A stretch of 11,548 nt of DNA from Fusarium oxysporum f. sp. lycopersici 4287. Lineage: Eukaryota; Ascomycota; Sordariomycetes; Hypocreales; Nectriaceae. The notes under the pieces are model-generated. The model was given only the letters and a program-made list of their open reading frames with translations, did no database searches and was not told the DNA's origin. Of this stretch, positions 1-8,606 are shown piece by piece (positions within the stretch are counted from its first letter, which is position 1; each line of letters starts with the position of its first letter). Made by a program: the position numbers and the translations under genes. Location: the NCBI RefSeq assembly GCF_000149955.1, contig NW_017264848.1, forward strand, positions 1 through 11,548. Direction: 5' to 3'.

Positions 1-10
1 CTGGCCATCA

Positions 11-247
11 TTACCTATCGATAATTATAAGTAAAGTCACGTAGAGTACGGATGGAAAGATGGAGAGACATGCTTGAACAACTGGATCCTCCAGGATTGT
101 TTCCGGGAACGATTGGCTGACTATATGGGTCTCGGCATCTTCTATCTGTTTAGCCTGGCGGGCTACCAGACGCTGCTGTCGCTCTCGTTCTCGCCTACGA
201 GCGGCCTTTTCTGCCTTTTGGCCTTCTGTTAATGGACGACGACCCAT
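11..247 (-). CDS. Basic N-terminal exon of an unrecognised small protein (probably partial)
   Basis: I do not recognise this gene. The frame opens with a true ATG (247-245) after a pyrimidine-rich leader, and gives 78 residues before a stop near position 11. Residues 1-33 are strongly basic and predicted helical (the stretch KAARRRERERQQRLVARQ), followed by a mixed segment and a hydrophobic end. The hydrophobic tail may be intron read-through. A GT at 48-49 and an AG at about 14-13 on the minus strand could bound an intron of roughly 40 bp after which the frame stays open to the left edge, so the gene may continue outside the window. That intron is short for an ascomycete and its donor (GTACTC) is weak. 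The basic helix could bind nucleic acid, but this is only inference. It may also be a chance ORF; codon use and composition make a real exon somewhat more likely. Confidence 0.35.
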   Translation of the reverse strand: MGRRPLTEGQKAEKAARRRERERQQRLVARQAKQIEDAETHIVSQSFPETILEDPVVQACLSIFPSVLYVTLLIIIDR

Positions 248-2414
248 TCTAGCGCGCGTTGACAGAGTTGTCTTTGTGGAACAAGGAGAGAAATAACGAA
301 TAATAGAATGCTCTACTTGATGTGTTTGTTTACTTGTTTACTTGTTTATTTACTTGAACCTCACGTCTATATGCAACAGCAGGGCCTACTTTCGAGTTCA
401 CGCTTTCTTTGCTTTTTCCTATGTGACGTTGCTGATCTACACAGTATAATGAGTGCTGATAGGAAGTTTGAGATTAAGAGGGTAGAAACTAGCAGGGGTG
501 TAGCGTTTGAGAAAACAACCAGCTGAAAATTTACGGTACATGGACGAACCTAGGGTAGACATGGTCGTAAATAATTCTAAATGTCTATAACAAATACAAA
601 TAAAAAATCAGCGATGATTTTAGGATAAATTAATATGACTACTGATACTTATAACGTTATACTTTGTTTGATGTCCTTTCTTGTTGGGGGGGGTTTTTCT
701 TTTATCCTTCCTTGGCTTGATAAGCTAAGTGATTTCTTTAATAAAATAAGATATTTGTCGATATTGTTTTTCATATTCCACTGTCAAACATCGAAATCAT
801 AATGATATGAAGTAAAACGAGATACCTGACGCTCGATTTATGCCATGGCCGAGGGCTGAGAGATATTGAACGATGAATTCTTCAGTCCTGCAAATATCGT
901 GACTTTCCTGTAGGAGTTTTGATTGATCACGAGTCACCTTGAGCGCCAAGCTAGCAGGCAGAGGAAATTAGGGAAAACGTCTTGACTCGTGTATTAAATA
1001 AGGAAAGGAGTGACTCTAATGAACCTTGATGCGTAGTCGTAATTTTTGTACGGTCATTGTATATTGTATGGCATCTCCAGACTCGTTATTCTTAGACTGG
1101 ATGCGACTTTACTCCCAACCCTAGCATCCTGGTCAATTTATCGGCAGGGTTGGGTAGAGTGGGGTCTGTACGTTCAGTTATTCGATATTCTATTGGTTCG
1201 GTGGGTCGACCGTTCAGTTAAACGCAATACCATTGGTCTTCGGTATCAGTCACTAAAAAATGTAGGATAGACGTACTGACAAAGGATAACACGATTTAGA
1301 CATTATAATACCTGGCTGATGCGAGGTACCATGGTTTCATTGGGCTATATAGAGTAATATTTATTGGGCCTTTATTTAAACTGACATTATATGGTCGCCA
1401 TCGGTGTAAGGATCGAAGGAAGCTAGATTCTAGCTGGTATCTTTTCTGTGTCTTCTAGGACCTTTACAAATAGTGAATCTAGTTGAAGAACAGTGCGATG
1501 ATTCTCAACGCTAAGTGCTGTATAGACAATTGTCGAGAACAAATGGAAAAAAATCGGGCATCGAGAAGAGCAATTGTTGAGAGTATTGAGTACTGACACA
1601 GGTGCTCGAAGTAAGGTTAGCTGAGAGTGGATAGTGGAGACATACGTTCAGTTATTCTTGATAGGATTGGCCGCAATGGCAAGCCACTTGCAGGGTTGTA
1701 ACGGTACGTACCGAGCAACGTTTGGGTCTAGAGTTAGAAAACCTCTGAGAATGGGAAGGAAAGTACGAAGAAATGCGCAACACGGATCTAAAATGTCTAA
1801 AACGAGTGATAGTGGTTGAATTACATTCTGGGCTATCGTTGGACATGACTTACACATCATCTTTCGCAGTGGCGGATTTGTTGTGGATTTTTATCTGTGG
1901 TATTGACCTGCGACTGAAATCTCACTGACATTCATGACCATCTCAACCCTGCCCTTACTTACAACACTGATGCTGTGGCCTGCATGGCAATTAAACCTTA
2001 TTATTTTCTTTTTTTTTTTTTTCGGCAGTTACAGGTTTATGGGTTGCCAGTATCACAGTGTGCACTGGTCCGCATAGGCCAAGAGGTAAAAAAAAAAAAC
2101 AGTTTCTTGCAACATCAATTAGCTTAAAGGCCTTATAGATAAGAAGCAAGAAATAACTAAAAGCAAGATACTTATTAGTGGTTTTTGAGTCTACTGCATA
2201 TGTAATGATGTTATTGTAAGGAAAAAGTTTACAGTTGGCGTCTCTCGTGAGTGGTATTATGATCGTGCATTTACTATATAGTATACTGATCGTATGTATT
2301 GATATGCCATGGAGCTGGTATGCTGAATTATCAGATTCGTTGCATCACGAATTATGTTAGTAAAGCTATCTATGTCGTTCAAGATTGAAAGGTAGATTCC
2401 AGTGGTTGGCTTTT
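248..2414. other. Gene-poor AT-rich stretch with no supportable gene
   Basis: All open frames here are short (up to about 75 codons) and several begin only at non-ATG codons. None has a recognisable motif or a run of intron-linked frames. The DNA is AT-rich, with several homopolymers and a G9-type run near 686-694. Two places (about 1148-1190 and 1616-1662) share the 15-mer TACGTTCAGTTATTC (1169-1183 and 1643-1657) plus weaker flanking similarity, as expected of decayed dispersed repeats. It probably represents degraded repetitive DNA, but no transposon family can be named from what is left. Confidence 0.5.
2009..2099. repeat. Oligo-T / oligo-A inverted pair
   Basis: A run of 14 T (2009-2022) is followed 65 bp later by a run of 12 A (2088-2099). 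Together they could form a long A/T stem around a unique loop. This may be two independent slippage tracts. Alternatively it may mark the ends of a tiny mobile relic. No target-site duplication or RNA polymerase III promoter boxes are evident in the 65-bp interior. Confidence 0.5.
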
Positions 2415-2509
2415 CGCGCTAAACCCAATTGAATTAAATGTGAGCCAAGACTTCCAGGCCGATCCCGCGCTATACCTAATTGAATTAAATGTGAGCCAAG
2501 ACTTCTAGG
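2415..2509. repeat. 44-bp tandem duplication, two copies at 51-bp period
   Basis: Copy 1 occupies 2415-2458 and copy 2 occupies 2466-2509. They match at 41 of 44 positions; two of the differences are C in copy 1 against T in copy 2, and one is A against T. The shared core includes AATTGAATTAAATGTGAGCC. A 7-bp spacer separates the copies. It lies just outside the telomere-repeat block and looks like a local minisatellite or the residue of a longer tandem array. Confidence 0.9.
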
Positions 2510-2640
2510 TGGAGCATCACGACCATCAACCTCATTTCCATCATTACATTTTAAAACTCCATAAGTAATTCCAGAAAATAGCTATTAAGTCTGGGAAACC
2601 TTTAATTAGCTTGAAATGGTCTATTTGAGATTGTGGGTAT

Positions 2641-2716
2641 AAGATATTATTATATTTTGAGAAAAGTGTACCCTGAACTCACGAACTTTTTGGCTAACCC
2701 TTACTCCCATATCCAT
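2641..2716. repeat. Left copy of a 76-bp direct repeat bracketing the telomeric block
   Basis: This 76-bp segment recurs in the same orientation at 3645-3720 with only two mismatches (T to G at 2667/3671, A to C at 2681/3685). It begins AAGATATTATTATATTTTGA and ends CCATATCCAT, and contains GGCTAACCC, a degenerate telomere-like word. Both copies sit exactly at the two edges of the telomere-repeat-rich block. I see no target-site duplication outside the pair (GGGTAT on the left, AATTAA on the right), so an LTR-like origin is not supported by what is visible. Confidence 0.93.
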
Positions 2717-3206
2717 GAGTAACTGTGTTACACAACATACTTTCCTTGTTTCCTCACAAACTTTCTCTTTTCTTTTCTTCCGAAGCGCTGTCGCGCTTGC
2801 ACCTGCAGTGAGCGCCGCCTCCGGCGCACAGTGCTTTAACCCTAACCCTTCCGCCCTGCCGCCCAACCTGCCGTTAGCGGATTTACAGGGCTTACCCACC
2901 CACCCAAACTTCTTAAAAGTCCTCTTGTTCTTCGTTTTATACGGCACCTAAGTAACCCTGACCCGGTCCGTGCGAAAACACACTGTGTCACACTGTACAG
3001 ACCCTCAACCCTCCCAACTTCAACCTTCCTTGTCTAACCCCAACTCTCCTCTCTAACCCTCCCACTCAACCTTAACAGCACCTCGCCTCACCCCACACCT
3101 CAGACGTTAGAGGTTGGAGCCCAGAGGTTAGAACTTACCACTCCTACAACCCTTCCTCCCTTCCCTGTTTCCCGCTGTCTCTGGCTTTCCCTTTACCCTT
3201 ACCCCT

Positions 3207-3236
3207 TAACCCTAACCCAGTATTGGGTTAGGGTTA
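3207..3236. repeat. Perfect telomeric hairpin at the strand-switch point
   Basis: The arm TAACCCTAACCCA (3207-3219) is followed by a 4-base loop GTAT (3220-3223) and its exact reverse complement TGGGTTAGGGTTA (3224-3236). The order is C-strand then G-strand, the opposite of that left by an end-to-end chromosome fusion. It marks the centre about which telomeric orientation reverses in the block. Confidence 0.95.
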
Positions 3237-3395
3237 GGGTCAGACCCAGAGTTAAGACTCAGCGTCAAGACACTCAACGTCAGACCTCAAGCCCAACTTT
3301 TGCCCTCTTAACCACCCCTTCCTTCTGGTACTACCGTTAAGCTCCTTTCCCTAGCCACCCTCTCGACCGCCTGCTACCTTCTTGACCTCCCGGGT

Positions 3396-3601
3396 CAAAC
3401 GAAAACTTCGGCTTTTGCATTGGGGTTAGGGTTAGGGTGACGGGTAACCTCTTAGGGTTACAGGTTGGCTTAGGGTGACGGCTAAACACTCCCTCTCTCT
3501 CTTTTGCCTAACCCTCTCAAACACCCGCTAGCCTCTTACCTTCCCTGATCAAACGAAAACTTAACGTTTTGCTTTAGGGTTAGGGTTAGGGTTACGGGTA
3601 A
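3396..3601. repeat. Diverged tandem repeat carrying TTAGGG units (154-bp period)
   Basis: Positions 3396-3447 and 3550-3601 align without gaps at 45 of 52 positions. Both begin CAAACGAAAACTT, continue through a TTTTGC word into two or three TTAGGG units, and end ACGGGTAA. Weaker similarity extends roughly 45-50 bp upstream in each copy (pyrimidine-rich, with CCCTCTC and CGCTA-type words). The unit is therefore about 100 bp, repeated every 154 bp. Telomere-associated tandem repeats of fungi often have this look, with unique words interleaved with telomeric units. Confidence 0.8.
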
Positions 3602-3644
3602 AAATCCCCTTTGTTTCCTACCACAAACACTTCCCAGCGCAGCC

Positions 3645-3720
3645 AAGATATTATTATATTTTGAGAAAAGGGTACCCTGAACTCCCGAACTTTTTGGCTA
3701 ACCCTTACTCCCATATCCAT
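3645..3720. repeat. Right copy of the 76-bp direct repeat
   Basis: It matches 2641-2716 at 74 of 76 positions in the same orientation, 1004 bp away. It ends the telomeric block; nothing telomere-like follows to the right of it. The near identity contrasts with the much more diverged 154-bp repeats inside the block. The two 76-bp copies are therefore either recent duplicates or were homogenised by recombination. Confidence 0.93.
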
Positions 3721-4566
3721 AATTAACCAACCACTCTCAATACTACACACGGGCCCTTTGCTGGGTTGACGTATCTGATCGTGTCGCTCATCATCGCATC
3801 CTGTCCGAAATGGCCGTGCCTCCAGGTCACCCAGATTACCCGTCCTATCATCATTCAAGTCATACTCGTAAACCCTGCTTTTGTCGCTTCCGTCTTTTCA
3901 TCATTTTTCCCGCCGCTTTCGCTGTCTTGGGCAAGCTCGAGTCATTGCTAGTTGCAGGCCGTGTCCGTCGTTATTATTGAAAGTCTTGGTATGTCGTTGA
4001 AAGTGGAGAAATCATTCGCCCCAGATTTATGGGGGGCCGCTCTGGTTTTATGGCCTTCTGATGATCCTTGTCCACAGCGCCCCTTCTAGCCCCAACCCCC
4101 TTATATTGCCCCTGTTATCACTGGAACCCTGCCAAAACCTTAAATTATTCCTTAGGCATGCCTACTACAGCCCTTGTGGAGGGGCAAAAGTAGCTCAACT
4201 ACCCTATTGCTTGAGTTGATATTTAATTTTCTGATTCGAATCTTACCCAAATAAGAACTTATGTAGCATACCCTCGTCTCTGTATGGTACCTTAATACAT
4301 TAGTTCGCCAAAGCCTTGGCTGGCGATTGTCATGTGTGGACCTCCCTTTTTTTTTTTTGAAGTGCGTAGAGACATTGTAAATTTTCTTTTTAGGTCAGCC
4401 TCTTATCCTTCATTTACTTTTATGGTACTCGTTTTCTGGATAGACCTGCCATAATGTTATATTTATTCCCTATCTTTAATAATAGCCGAACATCGATCCA
4501 CCCATTCTTCCTTATTACTCTTAAATACACTGCCAATAAAAGTCCTCGGCTCCTTCATGAGAAACA
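3721..4566. other. Non-coding stretch between the telomeric block and the coding region
   Basis: No gene is supportable here. Open frames reach about 60 codons only, and have no motifs. I can see a run of 12 T (4347-4358) and a small imperfect hairpin at 4305-4326, with outer arms TCGCC/GGCGA and inner arms AGCC/GGCT. The pyrimidine-rich last 100-150 bp before the ATG at 4633 could be the promoter and leader of the plus-strand fragment that follows. Confidence 0.5.
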
Positions 4567-7500
4567 TCAGGTCGTTACGCAGTTTAAAGAGCTCGTCTTT
4601 AGGCGTAAGACGCGACTCGCAGTTGCATCAATATGACAGGTCTCGCGACGTACACTGATGCTATTGTCACATTGCGGCCGAGTCAGCTCCAAAAGCTCGA
4701 GAGTCTCGGCTTTTCTTACAATTCGCCAGAGCCAGCAATAATTTGCGTCGAATGCGGCTTCGCCATTAACCCTGCACGCGCGCCGCGTCACCCAGGCGAC
4801 AAGCATCATATAACCAGACACCCGTAGCACTGTATCCTGGTCTTTATCCCACGGAAATGCCTCTGGCCGCAGGAACCAAAGCATTCTCGTCACCATGTTG
4901 GCTGCTAGAAGAGCTGGATCCCTTCTCTTGGCCGTCACGCTGAAGCCCTTCGTGTTGGGCCGGACCTCGGGGGTCGCACTAGACGCTGTGATGGTCAACG
5001 TGAGAATGAGCATAAGATCGCATAAGGGGTCCTCAAGACAATCTGTCAGACAGCAGTACGCTGCACAGTAGTGAGATAGCACGCGTTGGTCCCCTTTCGC
5101 GAACAGCCGGCGTATCTCCGTAAAGCCTCTTTCCACAATATCTGGGATCTGCTTGAACGGTATCTTGCAGCCTAGGTCGATTCGCGGTCGGATCTTCGCT
5201 CGCTTAACGCCAACCGAATCGACGGTCCTGCGAGCCTCCGCCTCTAGCGCCCGTCTCTTAAGGCTATCGGGCCGAGCCGCGAGGACCGTTGCAGACGCAG
5301 CCGCTCCCACGAGCTGTACTACCTGTTGATGCGTCAATCTCCGGCGATGAGAGCCAGGTACCCATTCGATACTCGCAGATACCATGGCAGCTGCGATGCC
5401 CGAGACCCACTGAGCCCTTGTTGCGAAGCTGCCTCTGGTATGTTGGATGGCGGCCCGGAGGATAGAGGGCCATGTTGAGTGGGTCGGTGCGACAGACTCG
5501 ACTCCTAGGTGACCCTTCCTACCGCCCTCCATCAAAGCAACGAAGATCTCTTCTGCAAAGTCGCGTCTCGTCTTTAGCACGATCTTTGACTCATTCATCA
5601 TCAAGCGGTCATCGAACTTGAGCACTTCCGCCGACAATTTCTCGAAGTTTCTGTGGCAATGTTAGGAACGCTAAGGAATCTAAAGAGACTCCTGGCACAT
5701 ACGACGTTTTGAATGGACTGTCTCGTGCCTCCCAGGCTTCTAACGCGATCATCGCCTGAGCACTCTCCTCATTGCCCGTGTCGGCATCACCATGTTCTCC
5801 AACATCGCTCCTACCGCCACTGCGGATACCACGATTCAAGCCACGGCGAACTTGGCGAGCAATAAAAGCGACCGTCTCTGGTATCCACAGATCTTGGAAT
5901 ACCTCATGAAGGAACGTTGTCATCCTATCCATCCCGTCTATTGACCTACCCCCAAGCTCAGCAAACCACAATTGACTGTGTCGGTTAGATGCTACAGTTC
6001 TATCGTAGTGGTATTCTAGCGAGGCAACATGCATCAGAACGGGCCGTCCATTGCTCAGCTGTGGCCATCCCACAAGGTTAACGAGTCCTTGTCCATCTCG
6101 GATGTCCAACATTCGCGGCGATATAAATGGCCACCCGCATGTTTTTAGACTATCCATCGTACCAAGGAGCCTCATGACTTTGGTAGGCAGCACCCTCGGG
6201 TCCCCGGTGAAGCAAAAATTGCCCAGTCGATCGAGAGCAGCGACGCCTTCGGAGAGAGCCATACCTAGTCCTTTCGACCCAGCCTCGCGAAAGCGACGGT
6301 CCATTTCTGCTATGGCTGCTTCCATAACCCTGGCAAAAGCCACCATGACTCCTGGAAAGATATCAGGGTTGAAACGCCGGAGGATGCCTGCATAGAGCTG
6401 TTTCTCCTTGAGGAAGAGACGCATGAGCTGAAAAATGGGTTGTAGTACGCTACTGAAGTTTCGACGGCGGCGCACGAGTCGTGGGGCATCGATGGAAATG
6501 ACCTGCTCGAATCGGAACGCAAACTCATTCGCTTGCATGGCTGCTTCCACCCTCTGTCGCTCCCGCGCAAAAGGTGTCGATGCGCCAGGGTTGTCAGGTG
6601 TGAGTCGCCCCCTCACCTGGGCCAGGAGCCGCTGCTGCTTGTCCTTGAGCCGCGCCGTGCGCTGAGCCTCCGTCGAGGGAATGGTGAGTGCAGCTGTGGC
6701 GAGGCCGTGGCTGGCTAGTAGGTCGTGAGGGCCATGACGGATAGACCGTTTTAGGTTGGAATAGCCCTGGAAGAAGCCAAACGAAAGTACGTCGGCACCC
6801 TGGTTCTGGTGACTCATGTTCTCTTTCATGACAGTAAACAGGTCGTTATCCAGGAAGGCAGGGGGACGATCCGATGTGAAGTTGCCGTATGCGGGGTGGA
6901 AGCCGAGTGGGTAAAAGGTGTAGTTACTCCCGTAAAACTCCCCGGCCACACGGTTGCGGTCGGCAAGCAAGCATACAGGACGGCTTACCCTTCCTTCTGT
7001 GCCGGGATACGTATTTTCTGCGGTACAGTGAACATCAACAGCTAGGGCATAGGAGACGTGGCTGATGTTATCGAGGTTGTACTTCGCCTCAAGGGCCTCG
7101 CGCAACCGCATCAGGCCGGGACTATACAACGCATCATGTTCTCTCTGGTCCTCCGTTGCTGGTATCGATGCTGATGAAGGAGGTAGACTGGCTGGCGAGA
7201 TGTCTGGTGCTTGCCTTGGATGGACGTCGTCGTTGCCGTCAGTATCTGGGCTCAACGGCTGCTGCTGGGAGTTGTCTTGCCCATCATATTGATGCTCCTG
7301 ATCTTGTAGTTGAGTCCCGTTGTCTTGGCCTATATCAGTGTTCTCAGATTCGTTCATCCATTCAAGGAACCTCCGCTCCCGCTCTTCATCACCATTGGGC
7401 CCGTTCGCGTCGACTTCGCCATCAATATCTCGATATTCCGCATCGATGATTCGCCCTGGACTGAGGATAGGTGGTATTGGAGAAGCAACATCGTCCACCC

Positions 7501-8606
7501 TCTCCGACACGAATAGACTATCGTTGTCCTCCACTTCGACGGTTGGTTGGTCGCATAGCTCGTCGAGCTCATCCTCTCGTTCCTCTCCTCCAATTTCCCC
7601 CCATCCTTGCTGTGTCGCCGGCACACTATTGCTTTCTCCATCGTAACCGTCGTCGGACTCGTCGAACTCATCGTCCAGTCCATCGAGATAGGCTGGCCTA
7701 ATGACTGTTTCTTCTTCGAGATTCGCTATGCCTTCGTTGACTTCTATGTTGATGTTGGCGCCATAGTCATACGCGTGGAAGGCGGGTTGATGATCGGTCC
7801 AGAAAGTGTCGTCCTGTGCGGAGAACCTTTCGAGAAACCCCGTCCAGCCGTCCATAAATAGTGTCTGGAATATGACCCATTTGTCAAAAGCAATCATCTG
7901 CGTCTCCTTGCCTCCGAGGGCCCATCTCGGCTCAACACCTTCACCAAGGAGCTCGCCTCGGAGGAAGATGTCCTTGATGTATGATGCGAGCATCAGAGCA
8001 CGGCCCTGTACGAGTGCGGTCCTTGTATGTGTTGCATCGTGTCGTCGACGGGGGTTGTTGGCGCCGGCAGTTCTCTGATTCGGGTGCATGACAATGAACC
8101 AAGCTTCCCGAGTGGCGCCGGTGGCAACGCGGAAGGTGCGGCCGCTCAGGTCAAAGTCGATACCCTGTGCATGCTTTGCGACATACGGGGCACTCCAGTG
8201 GCGAAAGGATATTGTGATATTGTCAAAGAAGTGGCTAGGCCGGCAAATCGGCCGACGCGGTAGACCGACGATGCTGACGAAATCGAGCCGGAATACGGGG
8301 TAATAATCGTCGTCCTCGCTCGCCGGCTTTGACCCAGTCTTCTTGCTCCCATAGTCCAAGACAACTCGGCGCTGGAGGAGGTCAAGGGCACGTGTCCCAT
8401 CGAAGGCTTCGTCGTTCGTCTCGTCGATGAACTCGTCAGCTAACACGACATATCAGTCAGGATGAGTCAGACAAATATTTGAGAAACTGGCAGCGTGTCC
8501 TCGTTCAAGTTCTAGGTGGAGAAGAGGGTGGGGGGGGAAAGGGCTGAAACAAATCAATCAAGGCTTCTACAACGCTCTTCGAACAATGCAGTGCCATACC
8601 ATACAT
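4567..8606 (-). CDS. Large three-exon gene of unknown function, about 1275 residues from the first ATG
   Basis: I do not recognise a known domain. The coding path is 8606-8600, 8439-5703 and 5650-4567. The frames at 5609-8446 and 4567-5637 are not two genes, because a 52-bp intron with GTATGT donor, CTAAC branch site and CAG acceptor joins them in phase. The start is the first in-frame ATG (8606-8604). The open frame continues 79 codons upstream without an ATG, so a longer product of about 1350 residues is possible. Counting from the TTG at 8831, residues 78-122 are acidic. Residues 123-325 look folded (motifs FRHWSAPYVAKHA and DKWVIFQTLFMDGW). Residues 327-507 form a long acidic, D/E/Q/S/P-rich linker, and residues 510-960 are folded again (YPLGFHPAYGNF, helical QRLLAQVRG, FRFEQVISIDAPRLVRRRRN). 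Exon 3 is Cys-containing and ends with a probably foreign tail (see 4633-4827). Some 1270 codons without a stop argue for constraint. A subtelomeric conserved family or the ORF of an unrecognised element are both possible. Confidence 0.72.
4633..4827 (+). pseudogene. Truncated OrsD (DUF3505)-like zinc-finger N-terminus, antisense to the large gene's 3' end
   Basis: The 64-codon frame begins with a true ATG (4633) after a pyrimidine-rich leader. Residues 35-60 contain AIICVECGFAINP followed by APRHPGDKHHI, giving C38-x2-C41, H53 and H58/H59. From family knowledge, this C-x2-C-x(n)-H-x(4-5)-H arrangement with a short hydrophobic lead-in (here LQKLESLGFSY) is what I expect at the N-terminus of OrsD/DUF3505 proteins. 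These are fungal proteins often fused to or neighbouring helicase-like or recombinase-like genes. The match is from memory of the pattern, not a search. The frame stops at a TAG right after the finger, where the family would continue for hundreds of residues, and no convincing splice donor rescues it. The same DNA is read on the minus strand as the last approximately 65-85 codons of the large gene. The simplest reading is a 5' gene fragment joined to another gene. Alternatively the finger pattern is coincidental. Confidence 0.45.
5651..5702 (-). other. 52-bp spliceosomal intron (intron 2 of the large gene)
   Basis: On the minus strand it starts GTATGT (5702-5697), carries TTCCTAAC as branch site about 13 bases before the end, and ends CACAG (5651). 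The upstream exon ends after two bases of a codon (TC) and the downstream exon supplies A, giving Ser. The frame then continues as Asn-Phe-Glu-Lys-Leu-Ser into the 356-codon frame. Unspliced, the downstream frame contains TAG, TAG and TAA inside the intron and the upstream frame ends at a TGA at 5609-5611. Size and signals are classic for filamentous ascomycetes. Confidence 0.9.
8440..8599 (-). other. Probable 160-bp intron (intron 1 of the large gene)
   Basis: The donor is GTATGG (8599-8594). The acceptor is TTAG ending at 8440, preceded by two CTGAC words in the right range for a branch site. The phases agree: one base (G) remains from the upstream exon and two (CT) come from the downstream exon, making Ala, and total coding length stays divisible by three. 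No in-frame ATG exists between 8446 and the acceptor, so the 945-codon frame needs a 5' exon. The intron is longer than intron 2 and the donor is less perfect, so the exact borders are less certain. Confidence 0.6.

Larger units (their letters stand above)
2837..3601. repeat. Interstitial telomeric repeat block, degenerate TTAGGG/CCCTAA
   Basis: Perfect or near-perfect telomere words are scattered through a pyrimidine-rich block. CCCTAA occurs at 2837-2849 and 3207-3219. TTAGGG runs occur at 3224-3240, 3423-3438, about 3453-3459 and 3574-3593 (three tandem units). Many one-base variants lie between them, such as CTAACCCC and TAACCCTCCC. Left of 3219 the plus strand carries the C-rich strand; right of 3224 it carries almost only the G-rich strand, apart from isolated CTAACCCT words near 3510 and 3694. 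TTAGGG is the usual telomere repeat of filamentous ascomycetes. The short degenerate arrays are typical of an old interstitial or subtelomeric site rather than a live chromosome end. Confidence 0.9.

Noticed and set aside
1421..1435. AGCTAGA-T-TCTAGCT palindrome
   Set aside because: A 7-bp arm in AT-rich DNA is close to chance expectation and nothing around it gives it a role.
2621..2951. Open frames of 108 codons (minus) and 78 codons (plus) over the left edge of the telomeric block
   Set aside because: The minus frame has no true ATG start, both run across the 76-bp repeat or telomeric words, and the composition follows the repeat DNA rather than a protein.
3207..3240. Telomere-telomere fusion junction
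   Set aside because: A fusion would read TTAGGG repeats followed by CCCTAA repeats on one strand. The order here is the reverse, so an end-to-end fusion is not the explanation.
2641..3720. LTR retrotransposon or terminal-repeat miniature element
   Set aside because: The 76-bp repeats lack TG...CA ends, no target-site duplication, primer-binding site or polypurine tract is visible, and the interior is telomeric rather than viral-type coding sequence.
3592..3858. 88-codon minus-strand open frame at the right edge of the telomeric block
   Set aside because: It shares its end with the frame at 2621-2947 only because both cross the 76-bp repeat. The first codon is not ATG and no motif is present.
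4184..4250. tRNA-like signals: TAGCTCAAC (A-box-like) and GATTCGAATCT (B-box-like) at near-correct spacing
   Set aside because: The T-arm flanks do not pair, the acceptor ends have no complement, and the D-loop would be 16 bases long. It cannot fold as a tRNA.
5609..5637. 29-bp overlap of two minus-strand ORFs as a polycistronic or programmed-frameshift arrangement
   Set aside because: A 52-bp intron with canonical GTATGT, CTAAC and CAG signals in the right phase explains the frame change, and the downstream frame's apparent start is only a TTG.
6051..8303. Many plus-strand open frames of 60-115 codons opposite the large gene
   Set aside because: They are antisense shadows of a GC-rich coding strand, overlap each other in different frames and show no motifs.
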